Below, piece after piece: positions 1-7,265 of a DNA stretch of 40,704 nucleotides (position 1 is the stretch's first letter; each line of letters starts with the position of its first letter). The notes under the pieces are model-generated. The model did no database searches. It saw nothing but the letters and a program-made list of their open reading frames with translations, and was not told the origin of the DNA. Source of the stretch: Candidatus Stramentimicrobium fermentans (GTDB lineage Bacteria; Atribacterota; Phoenicimicrobiia; Phoenicimicrobiales; Stramentimicrobiaceae); contig JAAYOB010000015.1 in the NCBI GenBank assembly GCA_012520575.1, positions 1 through 40,704 on the forward strand, in the 5' to 3' direction. The position numbers and the translations under genes were made by a program.

Positions 1-467
1 CTGCCAGCAGGCCGGCATCGATGCCTATAGTAACTTTGGTTTTGCCAAGGTCTATGCTAATAGGAAAGCAGAAAGTACCATTGACTTTGTAAAACCAAAG
101 TAATACCGGTCTATGAGATGTTTGGTATTCCCCTAGATAGCATAATGACAAGAAGTATACCACTCACTGGAAGAACGGGAAATATAATTATGAGGTATTC
201 CTGGCTTCCCGCAGTATTGCCAATACCAGGATTAAGCCCAGATGCCCTAAGAATAACAGGATAGTATAAGGGTTTAACAGAACCTTATGAGAAGAGTTCT
301 ACCAGGTTACCATGTTAAAGAGAGTCTATATCTCTGTTGATCAATTACAGGATGATTTGGATAAGTTTATCTGCTATTACAATTTTAAAAGAGCGAATCA
401 GGGTTATTGGTTAAAAGGCAAGATTTCTTACCGGAAATTTATTGATAGTAGGTGTAAATTGGCTTGA
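1..467 (+). pseudogene. Degenerate IS481-family transposase, C-terminal half, cut by the window edge
   Basis: Joining three reading frames recovers the end of a DDE integrase-type transposase. Positions 2-103 read as a stretch containing YSNFGFAKVYANRKAEST. Around 150-300 another frame gives a segment like the LTDNGxEY...H region, with the peptide RIKPRCPKNNRIV followed by a stop. Then come GFNRTL, a stop, EEFYQV, and a tail with LQDDLDKFICYYNFKRANQG and GKISYRKF that ends at 465-467. This order (LTDNG, NGxxERFNRT, EEFY, LQxDLDxxLxxYNxxRPHQG, GxTPxxxF) is the IS481/integrase-core signature. At least one frameshift and two in-frame stops show that it is dead. The 5' part lies outside the window. 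No terminal inverted repeat could be defined on the right side. Confidence 0.8.
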
Positions 468-598
468 CTGGAACCCGGTATAAATAGTATCCTATTTTTG
501 TAGGAGAAACTGCAATGTGTAAACACATCATTGTAAATGATGCAGATTAGCATATAGGTCATATTTATTAATTTGAACAAAAGGATTTGAAGAAATTT
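468..598. other. Intergenic segment with small hairpins ahead of the oxidoreductase gene
   Basis: No gene seen. A 7-bp perfect hairpin lies at 526-542 (CATCATT / AATGATG, loop GTA). The stretch AAGGA at 581-585 could serve as the ribosome site of the next gene if translation begins at ATG 599. Confidence 0.35.
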
Positions 599-2470
599 AT
601 GAAATTATTTGAGAGTAAAATTTTACGAATAAATTTGACAGATTCAAAAATATGTTATGAAAACTTAGAAACATATAAAGATTTTTTAGGAGGGAGAGGA
701 ATTAATCGCTATATTTTATTTAAAGAGCTACCAATAGGAATATCTCCTTTCGATTCCTCGAATATCATTGCAATAGGTGCTGGCTTACTTTGTGGTACAA
801 CTGCTCCTAGCTCTTCAAGAGTTAATGTAGACTCTATAAATGTTTTCACTGGTGGTGTTGGGTCAGGTAGCGCTGGAGGATATTTCGGGGCAGAAATGAA
901 GTTTGCTGGTATTAGCAATATAATCATAAAAGGTAAATGTAAAGATTTATCGTATATTTATATCGAGGATGGTAGAGTTGAGATTTTAAGAGCCAAATTT
1001 CTTAAATATAAATGTACTTCAGAAACATTAGAATATTTTAAAAATAAATACGGTGATGTTAAAGTCCTAAATATTGGGCCTGCAGGAGAAAATATAGTTA
1101 AATCTGCTTGCATAATGATTGATAAATCAAGGGCAGTTGGGAGATGTGGCTTGGGAGCTGTAATGGGATCTAAGAATCTTAAAGCCATTGTGATTAAAGG
1201 AACAGGTGCTGTAGAGGTAGAAAACCCTGTTCCTTTTCAAGAAATATCAAAAAGGATCTCAAATAAAATAAACGATAATGAATTTATAAAACGTAGAAAA
1301 AAATATGGTGTGTATTGTTACAAAGAACCGTGGGATTTTGAAACGCCTTACCGAAACTATTCAGGGGAGATTCCTCCTATTAATAATAAAAAACAGTTAA
1401 TGCCAGAAAATTTTTTAAAATATAAGAAATATTCGAAAAATTGTTCTTCATGCCCCATTGGATGTTGGGCAGTACATGAGTTTGAAGATGATGGAAAAAT
1501 AATTCAAACCGAAGCATTACAAGGGAATTCTATAGAAAATTTTGGTGCGAAATTAGATTTGCATGATGTAAAATCAGTTTTAAAATTGCACAAGTTATGT
1601 AACGAACTTGGGCTTGATGAAGATAATATTAGTGGTGTAACAGCTTGGGCGATAGATTGTTTTCAAAAAGGTTTAATTGATAAAAATGATACTGGTGGCA
1701 AAATTTTAAAATGGGGAGATTATAAAATCATTTCAAGACTTTTTAAAGACGTTGCTTTTAGAAAAGGCTTTGGTAATATTTTGGCAGAAGGTTGTGTAAA
1801 AGCCTCTCAAAAATTAGGCAAAGGGACAAACAAGTACTGCATACATATAAAAGGACAAGAGTTGTTCGAATCTTTATGGCTTTCTCGATCTTGGGCGCTG
1901 GGGGTTGCTGTATCTCCTAGGGGGGGTACTCACACGAGAGGTGCAGTGTTTGAAGGTAGAATAAATAATTTGGATAGTTATTCATACCAAAAATATTTTG
2001 GAATATCAAATATTAATAAAGTAACTGATTACAAAAACAAAGAGAAATTAGTATTTTTCTTTGAGAGATTGCATGCGTTTTTAGATTGTACAGGATTATG
2101 TTTTTTCACTAATAGTTGGAGATTAGATGCTACATTACCAGAAGATTATGCAGAACTTTTCTCAGCTGCCACAGGTAAATTAGTTGATTTAGATGGAATA
2201 TTGTTTGTAGGTGAAAGAGTTCATAATCTTGAAAAAGCTTTTAATGTTTTACACACTAATTGGAATCGGGATGAAGATATGCCTCCAAAACATTTTGTGG
2301 ATACCCCTTTGGGTGGTAAATACAATATTAATTTAGATGAATGGAATAAAATGTTAGATGATTATTATCGTTCACATGGTTGGGATAAAAGAGGATTACC
2401 CGAACTAGAAACTCTTGTAAATCTTGGTTTAAGTGACGTTGCCGAAAAATTGAAAAACAAGATATCTTAA
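599..2470 (+). CDS. aor: Tungsten-type aldehyde:ferredoxin oxidoreductase
   Basis: Member of the AOR family, which oxidises aldehydes to acids, or runs in reverse on acids, with ferredoxin as partner and a tungsto-bispterin plus [4Fe-4S] cluster in the cytoplasm. The N-terminus KILRINLTDSK matches the family's KxLRVDL start. CGLGAVMGSKNLKAI is the pterin-contact motif. Cluster cysteines are C282, C285 and C289 (CSSCPIGC), plus C501 in LDCTGLC. The family pattern is CxxCxxxC with a distant fourth cysteine. RSWALGVAVSPRGGTHTRG is also typical. Length (623 aa) is normal. A TTG at 587 would add four residues, but AAGGA is then too close, so ATG 599 is preferred. The gene is far more AT-rich than its neighbours, stands alone without a partner polyferredoxin or MoaD-like gene, and follows a dead transposase, so transfer is likely. 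The aldehyde substrate is unknown. Confidence 0.93.
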   Translation: MKLFESKILRINLTDSKICYENLETYKDFLGGRGINRYILFKELPIGISPFDSSNIIAIGAGLLCGTTAPSSSRVNVDSINVFTGGVGSGSAGGYFGAEMKFAGISNIIIKGKCKDLSYIYIEDGRVEILRAKFLKYKCTSETLEYFKNKYGDVKVLNIGPAGENIVKSACIMIDKSRAVGRCGLGAVMGSKNLKAIVIKGTGAVEVENPVPFQEISKRISNKINDNEFIKRRKKYGVYCYKEPWDFETPYRNYSGEIPPINNKKQLMPENFLKYKKYSKNCSSCPIGCWAVHEFEDDGKIIQTEALQGNSIENFGAKLDLHDVKSVLKLHKLCNELGLDEDNISGVTAWAIDCFQKGLIDKNDTGGKILKWGDYKIISRLFKDVAFRKGFGNILAEGCVKASQKLGKGTNKYCIHIKGQELFESLWLSRSWALGVAVSPRGGTHTRGAVFEGRINNLDSYSYQKYFGISNINKVTDYKNKEKLVFFFERLHAFLDCTGLCFFTNSWRLDATLPEDYAELFSAATGKLVDLDGILFVGERVHNLEKAFNVLHTNWNRDEDMPPKHFVDTPLGGKYNINLDEWNKMLDDYYRSHGWDKRGLPELETLVNLGLSDVAEKLKNKIS

Positions 2471-2528
2471 AAGGAAGTTTTATTGACCTTATAAAAGTTT
2501 TTAGAAAGTAAGTACAGATAATATATTA

Positions 2529-2562
2529 TAGACACCCACGCCTGTAAGGGCGTGGGTGTCTA
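2529..2562. terminator. Strong 14-bp hairpin downstream of the oxidoreductase gene
   Basis: A perfect 14-bp inverted repeat, 2529-2542 paired with 2549-2562, has a 6-nt loop and the core CACCCACGCC / GGCGTGGGTG. It lies 59 bases after the aor stop and is much more GC-rich than its surroundings. There is no T-tract after it, so it is a weak fit to an intrinsic terminator. It also resembles the subterminal hairpins of IS200/IS605-type elements. Either reading is possible. Confidence 0.55.
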
Positions 2563-2658
2563 AGGACAAATGCAATTATTTTATTTGAAATAATAAGGTT
2601 GTTGTAATAAAATAAGGGTAGTAATATTATTATAAATAGGCAAAAAGTTAGGAGTAAA

Positions 2659-3189
2659 ATGCAGCCAACATTATCCGAATACCTGGAAGGCCTAGCAAAT
2701 AGGTATCGACTCCATTATGATGTAGAGACCAATAAGACTATATCCGGGCAGCACGTAGATATCTATGCCCTTTCTGTAATAGACCATTATCGTAATGTGC
2801 TGACTAAAGAGATTAAGATGGATAATTATCAGGAGAGAGAAATTATCCTGGTAAGGGGATTTGAAGACTTAGTTGAAGAGAGGGAAATGAATAATTTTTC
2901 CCAATTTTTGACTAAGGTTACCCGGGAAATGGTTATTCCCTCCTTTGATGTAATGTCACACACTATTAATGGTATTATAGTTTCTGCACAGGGTTTTTCT
3001 CCGGAGACAGTTATTGCTACTCAAAGGTTCAGATATAGCAAGACCTTTTTCTTAGGCATAAAAGGGTGGTGCGATGTTCGCTTATTGCTCATTGATATTA
3101 AAAATAGCAGCGTCTTCTGTAATGCTAAAGGCAGAGAGGTTGCACCGGTTTATTCCTTTCAAAAAAGAGTAGGAGGTGGTGAAAACTAG
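2659..3189 (+). CDS. Conserved-looking protein of unknown function, 176 aa
   Basis: I do not recognise this protein with confidence. It starts at ATG 2659 with TAGGAG eight bases upstream. The sequence is soluble, with no signal peptide or membrane segment. The N-terminal stretch LANRYRLHYDVETNKTISGQ followed by a D-x-Y-A motif and many charged residues recalls small clostridial proteins of the DUF8052 kind, but that match is from memory and weak. A Val/Ile-rich central part (VSAQGFSPETVIATQRF) and a late strand-rich part (WCDVRLLLIDIKNSSVF) suggest an alpha/beta fold. It stands alone between a hairpin and the cstA-like gene on the same strand. It might be co-transcribed with that gene, but the 175-base gap contains no clear promoter or terminator. 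Confidence 0.6.
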   Translation: MQPTLSEYLEGLANRYRLHYDVETNKTISGQHVDIYALSVIDHYRNVLTKEIKMDNYQEREIILVRGFEDLVEEREMNNFSQFLTKVTREMVIPSFDVMSHTINGIIVSAQGFSPETVIATQRFRYSKTFFLGIKGWCDVRLLLIDIKNSSVFCNAKGREVAPVYSFQKRVGGGEN

Positions 3190-3364
3190 CATATAACTTT
3201 TAGGTTTACTATTGATTTGGTATTGCCAGGGTATTTAATTTTTTAAATGAGGTTGCACCGTTTATTTTTTGTTTCTAATATATTTATTACCTTTTCTATT
3301 ATTTAAATCTTTGTAATTGTTTTATTGTCTAACTTTATGGACAGTTTAAAGGAGGATTTTTACG

Positions 3365-4963
3365 ATGAGTCTTTTGGCAATTCTGATTTTAGCCATAGTT
3401 ATTTATGTAATTGCCTATATTGGATATGGAAATTACTTAGACAAAATAGTTGGTATTGATGAAAAAGCCAAGACACCGGCGCATGCTATGAATGATGGTG
3501 TAGACTATGTACCGGCTAAAGCACCGGTACTACTAGGTCACCATTTTGCCTCTATTGCCGGTGCAGGACCGATTACCGGCCCCATTGCAGCCATAGTATT
3601 TGGATGGGTGCCTTGTTTCTTGTGGATTGTTCTTGGCTGTGTTTTTGTAGGGGGCGTTCACGACTATTTCGGATTAATTACTTCTGCTCGTCATCAGGGT
3701 AAATCAATAGGTGAAATAATTGGTCAATATGTAGGCAAGAAAGCAAGAACCTGGTTTCTACTATTTGCTTGGTTAACACTAGTATTGGTGGTTGCGGTAT
3801 TTACCATTTTGACAGCACAGGGCTTTGCTGCTAATGCCTCTGTGGCAACATCAGGGTTTTTAATTTTAGTAATAGCTGTGGGAATGGGATTTGCTCTCTA
3901 TAGAGCCAACATGAACCTATCGCTGGTTACGGTAATCGGGGTAATTCTTCTCTTTATCTCTATCGGGATTGGCCTTAAAGCCCCATTCTTATTCTTTAAC
4001 CAAATTACCTGGACCTGGATCTTAATTGCATATGTTGTAGCAGCGTCTATACTGCCGGTCTGGATGTTATTACAACCCCGTGATTATCTCTCTTCCTTCT
4101 TGCTTTATGCTGCCTTAATAGGGGGAGTAGTAGGAATATTTATCGTGAGACCCACCTTAGTGTATCCGGCTTATACCGGTTTTAAGACCGGCGTAGGGTA
4201 TCTATTCCCTATGCTGTTTGTTACTATAGCCTGTGGTGCAGTATCCGGTTTCCATTCCATGGTTTCTTCGGGAACCACCGCCAAACAGCTTGATAATGAA
4301 AAAGATGCCAGATTAGTAGGTTATGGAGCCATGCTTATTGAAGGTGTTCTGGCAGTCATATCTTTAGGGGCCGCAGCCATGCTAACTCAGACCGCTATGG
4401 CGCAAGGTTTAAAAGACTGGGGTGGAGCGGTAGGAGTTTTTGCCCATGGTCTTGGCAAATTTTTAGCCGGTTTTGGGGTTCCTGAGGAGGTTGGTATCGT
4501 CTTTGGTTCCCTGACTATTTCTTCCTTTTTAATAACCTCTTTAGATACAGCTACCCGTCTGGGAAGGTACTGTTTTGAGGAATTAACAGCAGAAAGCATG
4601 CCCTCACTCTCTAATCGCTACGTAGGTACCTTTGCAACAGTACTTTGTGGTGGTGGTTTAGCTTTAACCGGTCAATGGGCGCCTATCTGGCCTATATTCG
4701 GCTCTGCTAACCAATTGCTAGCCGGTTTATCCCTAATGGCTGCTACCGCCTATCTGGCCCATCTCGGTAAAAACTTTAAAGTTACCTACTACCCAATGGC
4801 CTTTATGATGATTGTTACCGTTACTGCCTTGATAAACCTGGTCTTTACTAATTTTGGCAAGGCAAACTATATTATGGGAACCCTTTCTGTTCTATTGTTA
4901 ATCCTGGCTAGCTTTGTGGTCTACAGTGGATTTTCGGCATTGGGCAAGATTAAAGAAAAATAG
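3365..4963 (+). CDS. cstA: CstA-family carbon starvation / pyruvate-peptide transporter
   Basis: Polytopic inner-membrane carrier of the CstA family, members of which take up pyruvate or peptides during carbon limitation. Family landmarks are visible: the opening helix followed by GYGNYLDKIVGID, the DYVPAKAPVLLGHHFASIAG segment, GPITGPIAAIVFGWVP, GGVHDYFGLITSARHQGKSI, an ACGAVSGFHSMVSSGTTAKQ loop, SSFLITSLDTATRLGRY and FGSANQLLAGLSLM. The length of 532 aa is typical of the short CstA group in clostridia and similar anaerobes (the E. coli protein is about 700 aa). The start is set by AAAGGAGG about nine bases upstream of ATG 3365. A two-tier hairpin follows at 5044-5090. The substrate cannot be read from sequence. 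Confidence 0.93.
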   Translation: MSLLAILILAIVIYVIAYIGYGNYLDKIVGIDEKAKTPAHAMNDGVDYVPAKAPVLLGHHFASIAGAGPITGPIAAIVFGWVPCFLWIVLGCVFVGGVHDYFGLITSARHQGKSIGEIIGQYVGKKARTWFLLFAWLTLVLVVAVFTILTAQGFAANASVATSGFLILVIAVGMGFALYRANMNLSLVTVIGVILLFISIGIGLKAPFLFFNQITWTWILIAYVVAASILPVWMLLQPRDYLSSFLLYAALIGGVVGIFIVRPTLVYPAYTGFKTGVGYLFPMLFVTIACGAVSGFHSMVSSGTTAKQLDNEKDARLVGYGAMLIEGVLAVISLGAAAMLTQTAMAQGLKDWGGAVGVFAHGLGKFLAGFGVPEEVGIVFGSLTISSFLITSLDTATRLGRYCFEELTAESMPSLSNRYVGTFATVLCGGGLALTGQWAPIWPIFGSANQLLAGLSLMAATAYLAHLGKNFKVTYYPMAFMMIVTVTALINLVFTNFGKANYIMGTLSVLLLILASFVVYSGFSALGKIKEK

Positions 4964-5043
4964 CTGCCGTTAAAACGAAATAGCATTTTTTAATAATAAG
5001 AATAGACTCTTATGATAATAGAATTAATTATCCTGGCAGGTTG

Positions 5044-5090
5044 ACCCAGCGAAAGCTCCCCACTCTTAAGAGTGGGGAGGAGGGCTGGGT
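5044..5090. terminator. Two-tier hairpin after cstA
   Basis: An outer stem, ACCCAGC 5044-5050 with GCTGGGT 5084-5090, encloses an inner stem of about 10 bp (CTCCCCACTC with GAGTGGGGAG) with a TTAA loop. It is followed by a T-rich stretch (TATTGTTTAT). The position after cstA and before the kinase genes fits a terminator. The inner stem also resembles IS200/IS605-type subterminal hairpins. Confidence 0.6.
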
Positions 5091-5153
5091 TATTGTTTAT
5101 ATAGTACAATAAATCCGGAGACAGAAAAAAACAAAAAGAAAAAGGTTAGCCAA

Positions 5154-5774
5154 ATGTATACATTGCAGAGCAGGTATATTACTGTTGAGGGAGCGATTGG
5201 TACAGGGAAAACCAGCTTAGCCCTCCTGTTAAGTAGTAAATATAATGGACGAGCAATACTTGAGGTAGTAGAAAAAAACCCTTTCTTACCCCATTTTTAT
5301 GATGATATAAAAAACTACGCCTTCCTAACCAAAATTTTCTTCCTGCTAAGCCATTATGGCCAGCAGGTTAAGACAATCCGGCAAGATCTATTTCAACAAT
5401 TGTCGTTTGCCGATTATATGTTTGCCAAAGACCGTATTTTTGCACATCTTACTCCTTCAGGAAGTGAACTGGCTATGTACGAACACTTCTATAAAATTGT
5501 ATTTCGGGATATTCCGGTCCCCAATCTCACAGTCTACTTAAAAGCCAGCACCGGTCTGTTAATGAAAAGAATAATGTCGAGGGGGCGTTCTTTTGAACGA
5601 AATATTTCTGTCCGGTATATTGATAGGCTTAATGGCTACTATGAAGATTACTTTTCTGATCAAAGCAACTTTCTCCAAACCAAGTTAGTTACCGTAAATA
5701 CCGATGGATTAGACTTTGTGGGTAATCTTCACAATATTAGAGTTTATCTGTCAAAAGATATTGGAAAAAGATAG
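5154..5774 (+). CDS. Deoxynucleoside kinase, first of a tandem pair
   Basis: Cytoplasmic kinase of the deoxynucleoside kinase family (dGK/dAK/dCK group), which phosphorylates salvaged deoxynucleosides with a nucleoside triphosphate. The Walker A loop is GAIGTGKTSL near residues 12-21. The pattern continues with NPFLPHFYDD, an FFLLSHYGQQ substrate-site helix, FADYMFAKDRIFAHL, TVYLKAST and an arginine-rich lid, MSRGRSFER. The DRS/ERS triad carried by the next gene is replaced here by ADYMFAKDR, as in Bacillus-type Dgk proteins. Size (206 aa) is normal. The gene lies 20 bases before a homologue. In lactobacilli such tandem genes encode subunits of a heterodimer, so the same may hold here. Nucleoside specificity is not determined. 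Confidence 0.88.
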   Translation: MYTLQSRYITVEGAIGTGKTSLALLLSSKYNGRAILEVVEKNPFLPHFYDDIKNYAFLTKIFFLLSHYGQQVKTIRQDLFQQLSFADYMFAKDRIFAHLTPSGSELAMYEHFYKIVFRDIPVPNLTVYLKASTGLLMKRIMSRGRSFERNISVRYIDRLNGYYEDYFSDQSNFLQTKLVTVNTDGLDFVGNLHNIRVYLSKDIGKR

Positions 5775-5794
5775 AGAATAAGGGGCAGAAAGTT

Positions 5795-6403
5795 ATGAAA
5801 AAGTATATTATTATCTCCGGAAATATCGGATGCGGAAAATCTAGTTTAACCCAGCTTTTAAGTGAACGTCTCCGTTGGAAAGCTTTTTATGAAACGGTAG
5901 CAGACAACCCTTATTTGGAAGATTTTTATCATGATATGAAAAAGTGGAGCTTCCATCTACAGGTCTTTTTTCTTTCTAAACGTTTTCAACACCATCAGAT
6001 TATTTTGAAAGACCCAATATCGGTGGTACAGGACCGAAGCATCTATGAAGATGTGGATATATTCGCTCAAAATCTCTATGAACAAGGATGTATGGCCCCC
6101 CGAGATTATCATAATTACCGAGAGCTTTTTAGCATTATGGTCGGTTTTTTGTCTCCGCCAGATCTAATTATTTATTTAAAAACCTCTACTCCCACCTTGC
6201 AGCACAGAATCGCACTCCGGGGAAGGGATTATGAGCAGACCATCACTAAAACTTATTTAGAACAACTGAATGTATTGTATGAAAAATGGGTAGCCGGATT
6301 TACTGCCTGTCCTATTTTAACGGTTCCTACTGATAACCTTGATTTTGTAGAGAAGCCTGAACATTTAAAGCAAATTACTGAAAAGATTTTACACTTGCTT
6401 TAG
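5795..6403 (+). CDS. Deoxynucleoside kinase, second of a tandem pair
   Basis: Same family as the gene before it, but from the other lineage of the Firmicutes pairs. The Walker A loop is GNIGCGKSSL near residues 9-18. ETVADNPYLEDFYHDMKKWS follows, then LSKRFQHHQ. The classic VQDRSIYEDVDIFAQNL segment contains the DRS catalytic triad. Further on are DLIIYLKTSTPTL and a lid with ALRGRDYEQ. The length of 202 aa is usual. It follows the first kinase with a 20-base gap and has an AAGGGGCAGAAAG ribosome site, so the two form one transcript. Likely substrates are deoxyadenosine or deoxycytidine, by analogy with Bacillus Dck and Lactobacillus dAK. That part is inference. Confidence 0.9.
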   Translation: MKKYIIISGNIGCGKSSLTQLLSERLRWKAFYETVADNPYLEDFYHDMKKWSFHLQVFFLSKRFQHHQIILKDPISVVQDRSIYEDVDIFAQNLYEQGCMAPRDYHNYRELFSIMVGFLSPPDLIIYLKTSTPTLQHRIALRGRDYEQTITKTYLEQLNVLYEKWVAGFTACPILTVPTDNLDFVEKPEHLKQITEKILHLL

Positions 6404-6415
6404 GAAATAAAAAGA

Positions 6416-7231
6416 GTGTTTCTGAACAGAAAAGAATTGAATACTATGCTATCACCATCAAAGATTAAGAATAAATTAGCCACCAGGTACATCGGACAGA
6501 CCATCTGCTATTTCCCTCAACTGTCCTCTACTAATAATATTGCCAAGCAGAAAGCTCAAAAAGGAAAAAGTAGAACTCCCGAAGGAACTCTTATTATTGC
6601 CGAAAAACAGTTGGGAGGAAAGGGTAGGTCAGGTAAAGTGTGGTTATCCCCGGTTGGCGGAATCTGGTTATCGATAGTATTGTACCCTAAAACTGTTTCT
6701 ACTCATGTACCGTTAATTACTATTATGACTGCTGTAGCAGTCGCCAGAACCCTCAATAAATTATTTCCGATTAAGGTACAAATTAAATGGCCTAATGATA
6801 TACTTATAGAGAAGAGAAAAGTATGTGGTATATTGACAGAAACAGGAACAGAGGAAAAGAACTTAAAATGGGTTATAGTAGGGATTGGAATTAACGCCGA
6901 CAATAATTCTACTGAATTACCTGAAGAAATTCGTAATAGATCCATCTCTCTTAAAGAAATTACCGGACAGCCAATACCGCGAATAAAGTTAATACAGTAT
7001 CTTTGTTCCGAATTCGAGATGTTTTATGATTTGTGGCAAAAGAAAGCCTTCTCCGCCATAATAGAAGAGTGGAAGCTTTATAGCTATACCTTAGGTGAAA
7101 AAGTTAGAGTGGATATCGGAAATAGAATTATTTCTGGAGAAGCCATTGATATTACTGATCGCGGTGCCTTAGTCCTGAAAAGAGATGATGGCCAAATTGA
7201 GGAGATAATATCCGGGACTGTACTGAAATAG
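6416..7231 (+). CDS. birA: Biotin--protein ligase, catalytic form without DNA-binding domain
   Basis: Activates biotin with ATP and attaches it to the biotin-carrier domain of carboxylases or decarboxylases in the cytoplasm. Motifs are TLIIAEKQLGGKGRSGKVWL (the biotinyl-AMP loop, usually GRGRxGRxW), GGIWLSIVL, KWPNDILIEKRKVCGIL and WVIVGIGINADNN, with a C-terminal SH3-like part around GEKVRVDIG and GALVLKRDDG. The protein opens directly with the catalytic domain and has no winged helix, so it should not be the repressor BirA of enterobacteria. GTG 6416 has AGGA ten bases upstream. ATG 6446 is an alternative but lacks a good ribosome site. It follows the kinases closely and starts the run that ends with the biotin transporter gene. 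Confidence 0.92.
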   Translation: MFLNRKELNTMLSPSKIKNKLATRYIGQTICYFPQLSSTNNIAKQKAQKGKSRTPEGTLIIAEKQLGGKGRSGKVWLSPVGGIWLSIVLYPKTVSTHVPLITIMTAVAVARTLNKLFPIKVQIKWPNDILIEKRKVCGILTETGTEEKNLKWVIVGIGINADNNSTELPEEIRNRSISLKEITGQPIPRIKLIQYLCSEFEMFYDLWQKKAFSAIIEEWKLYSYTLGEKVRVDIGNRIISGEAIDITDRGALVLKRDDGQIEEIISGTVLK

Positions 7232-7265
7232 GAGCATTACAGGGGAGGATTTTAAAACAAGTAAA

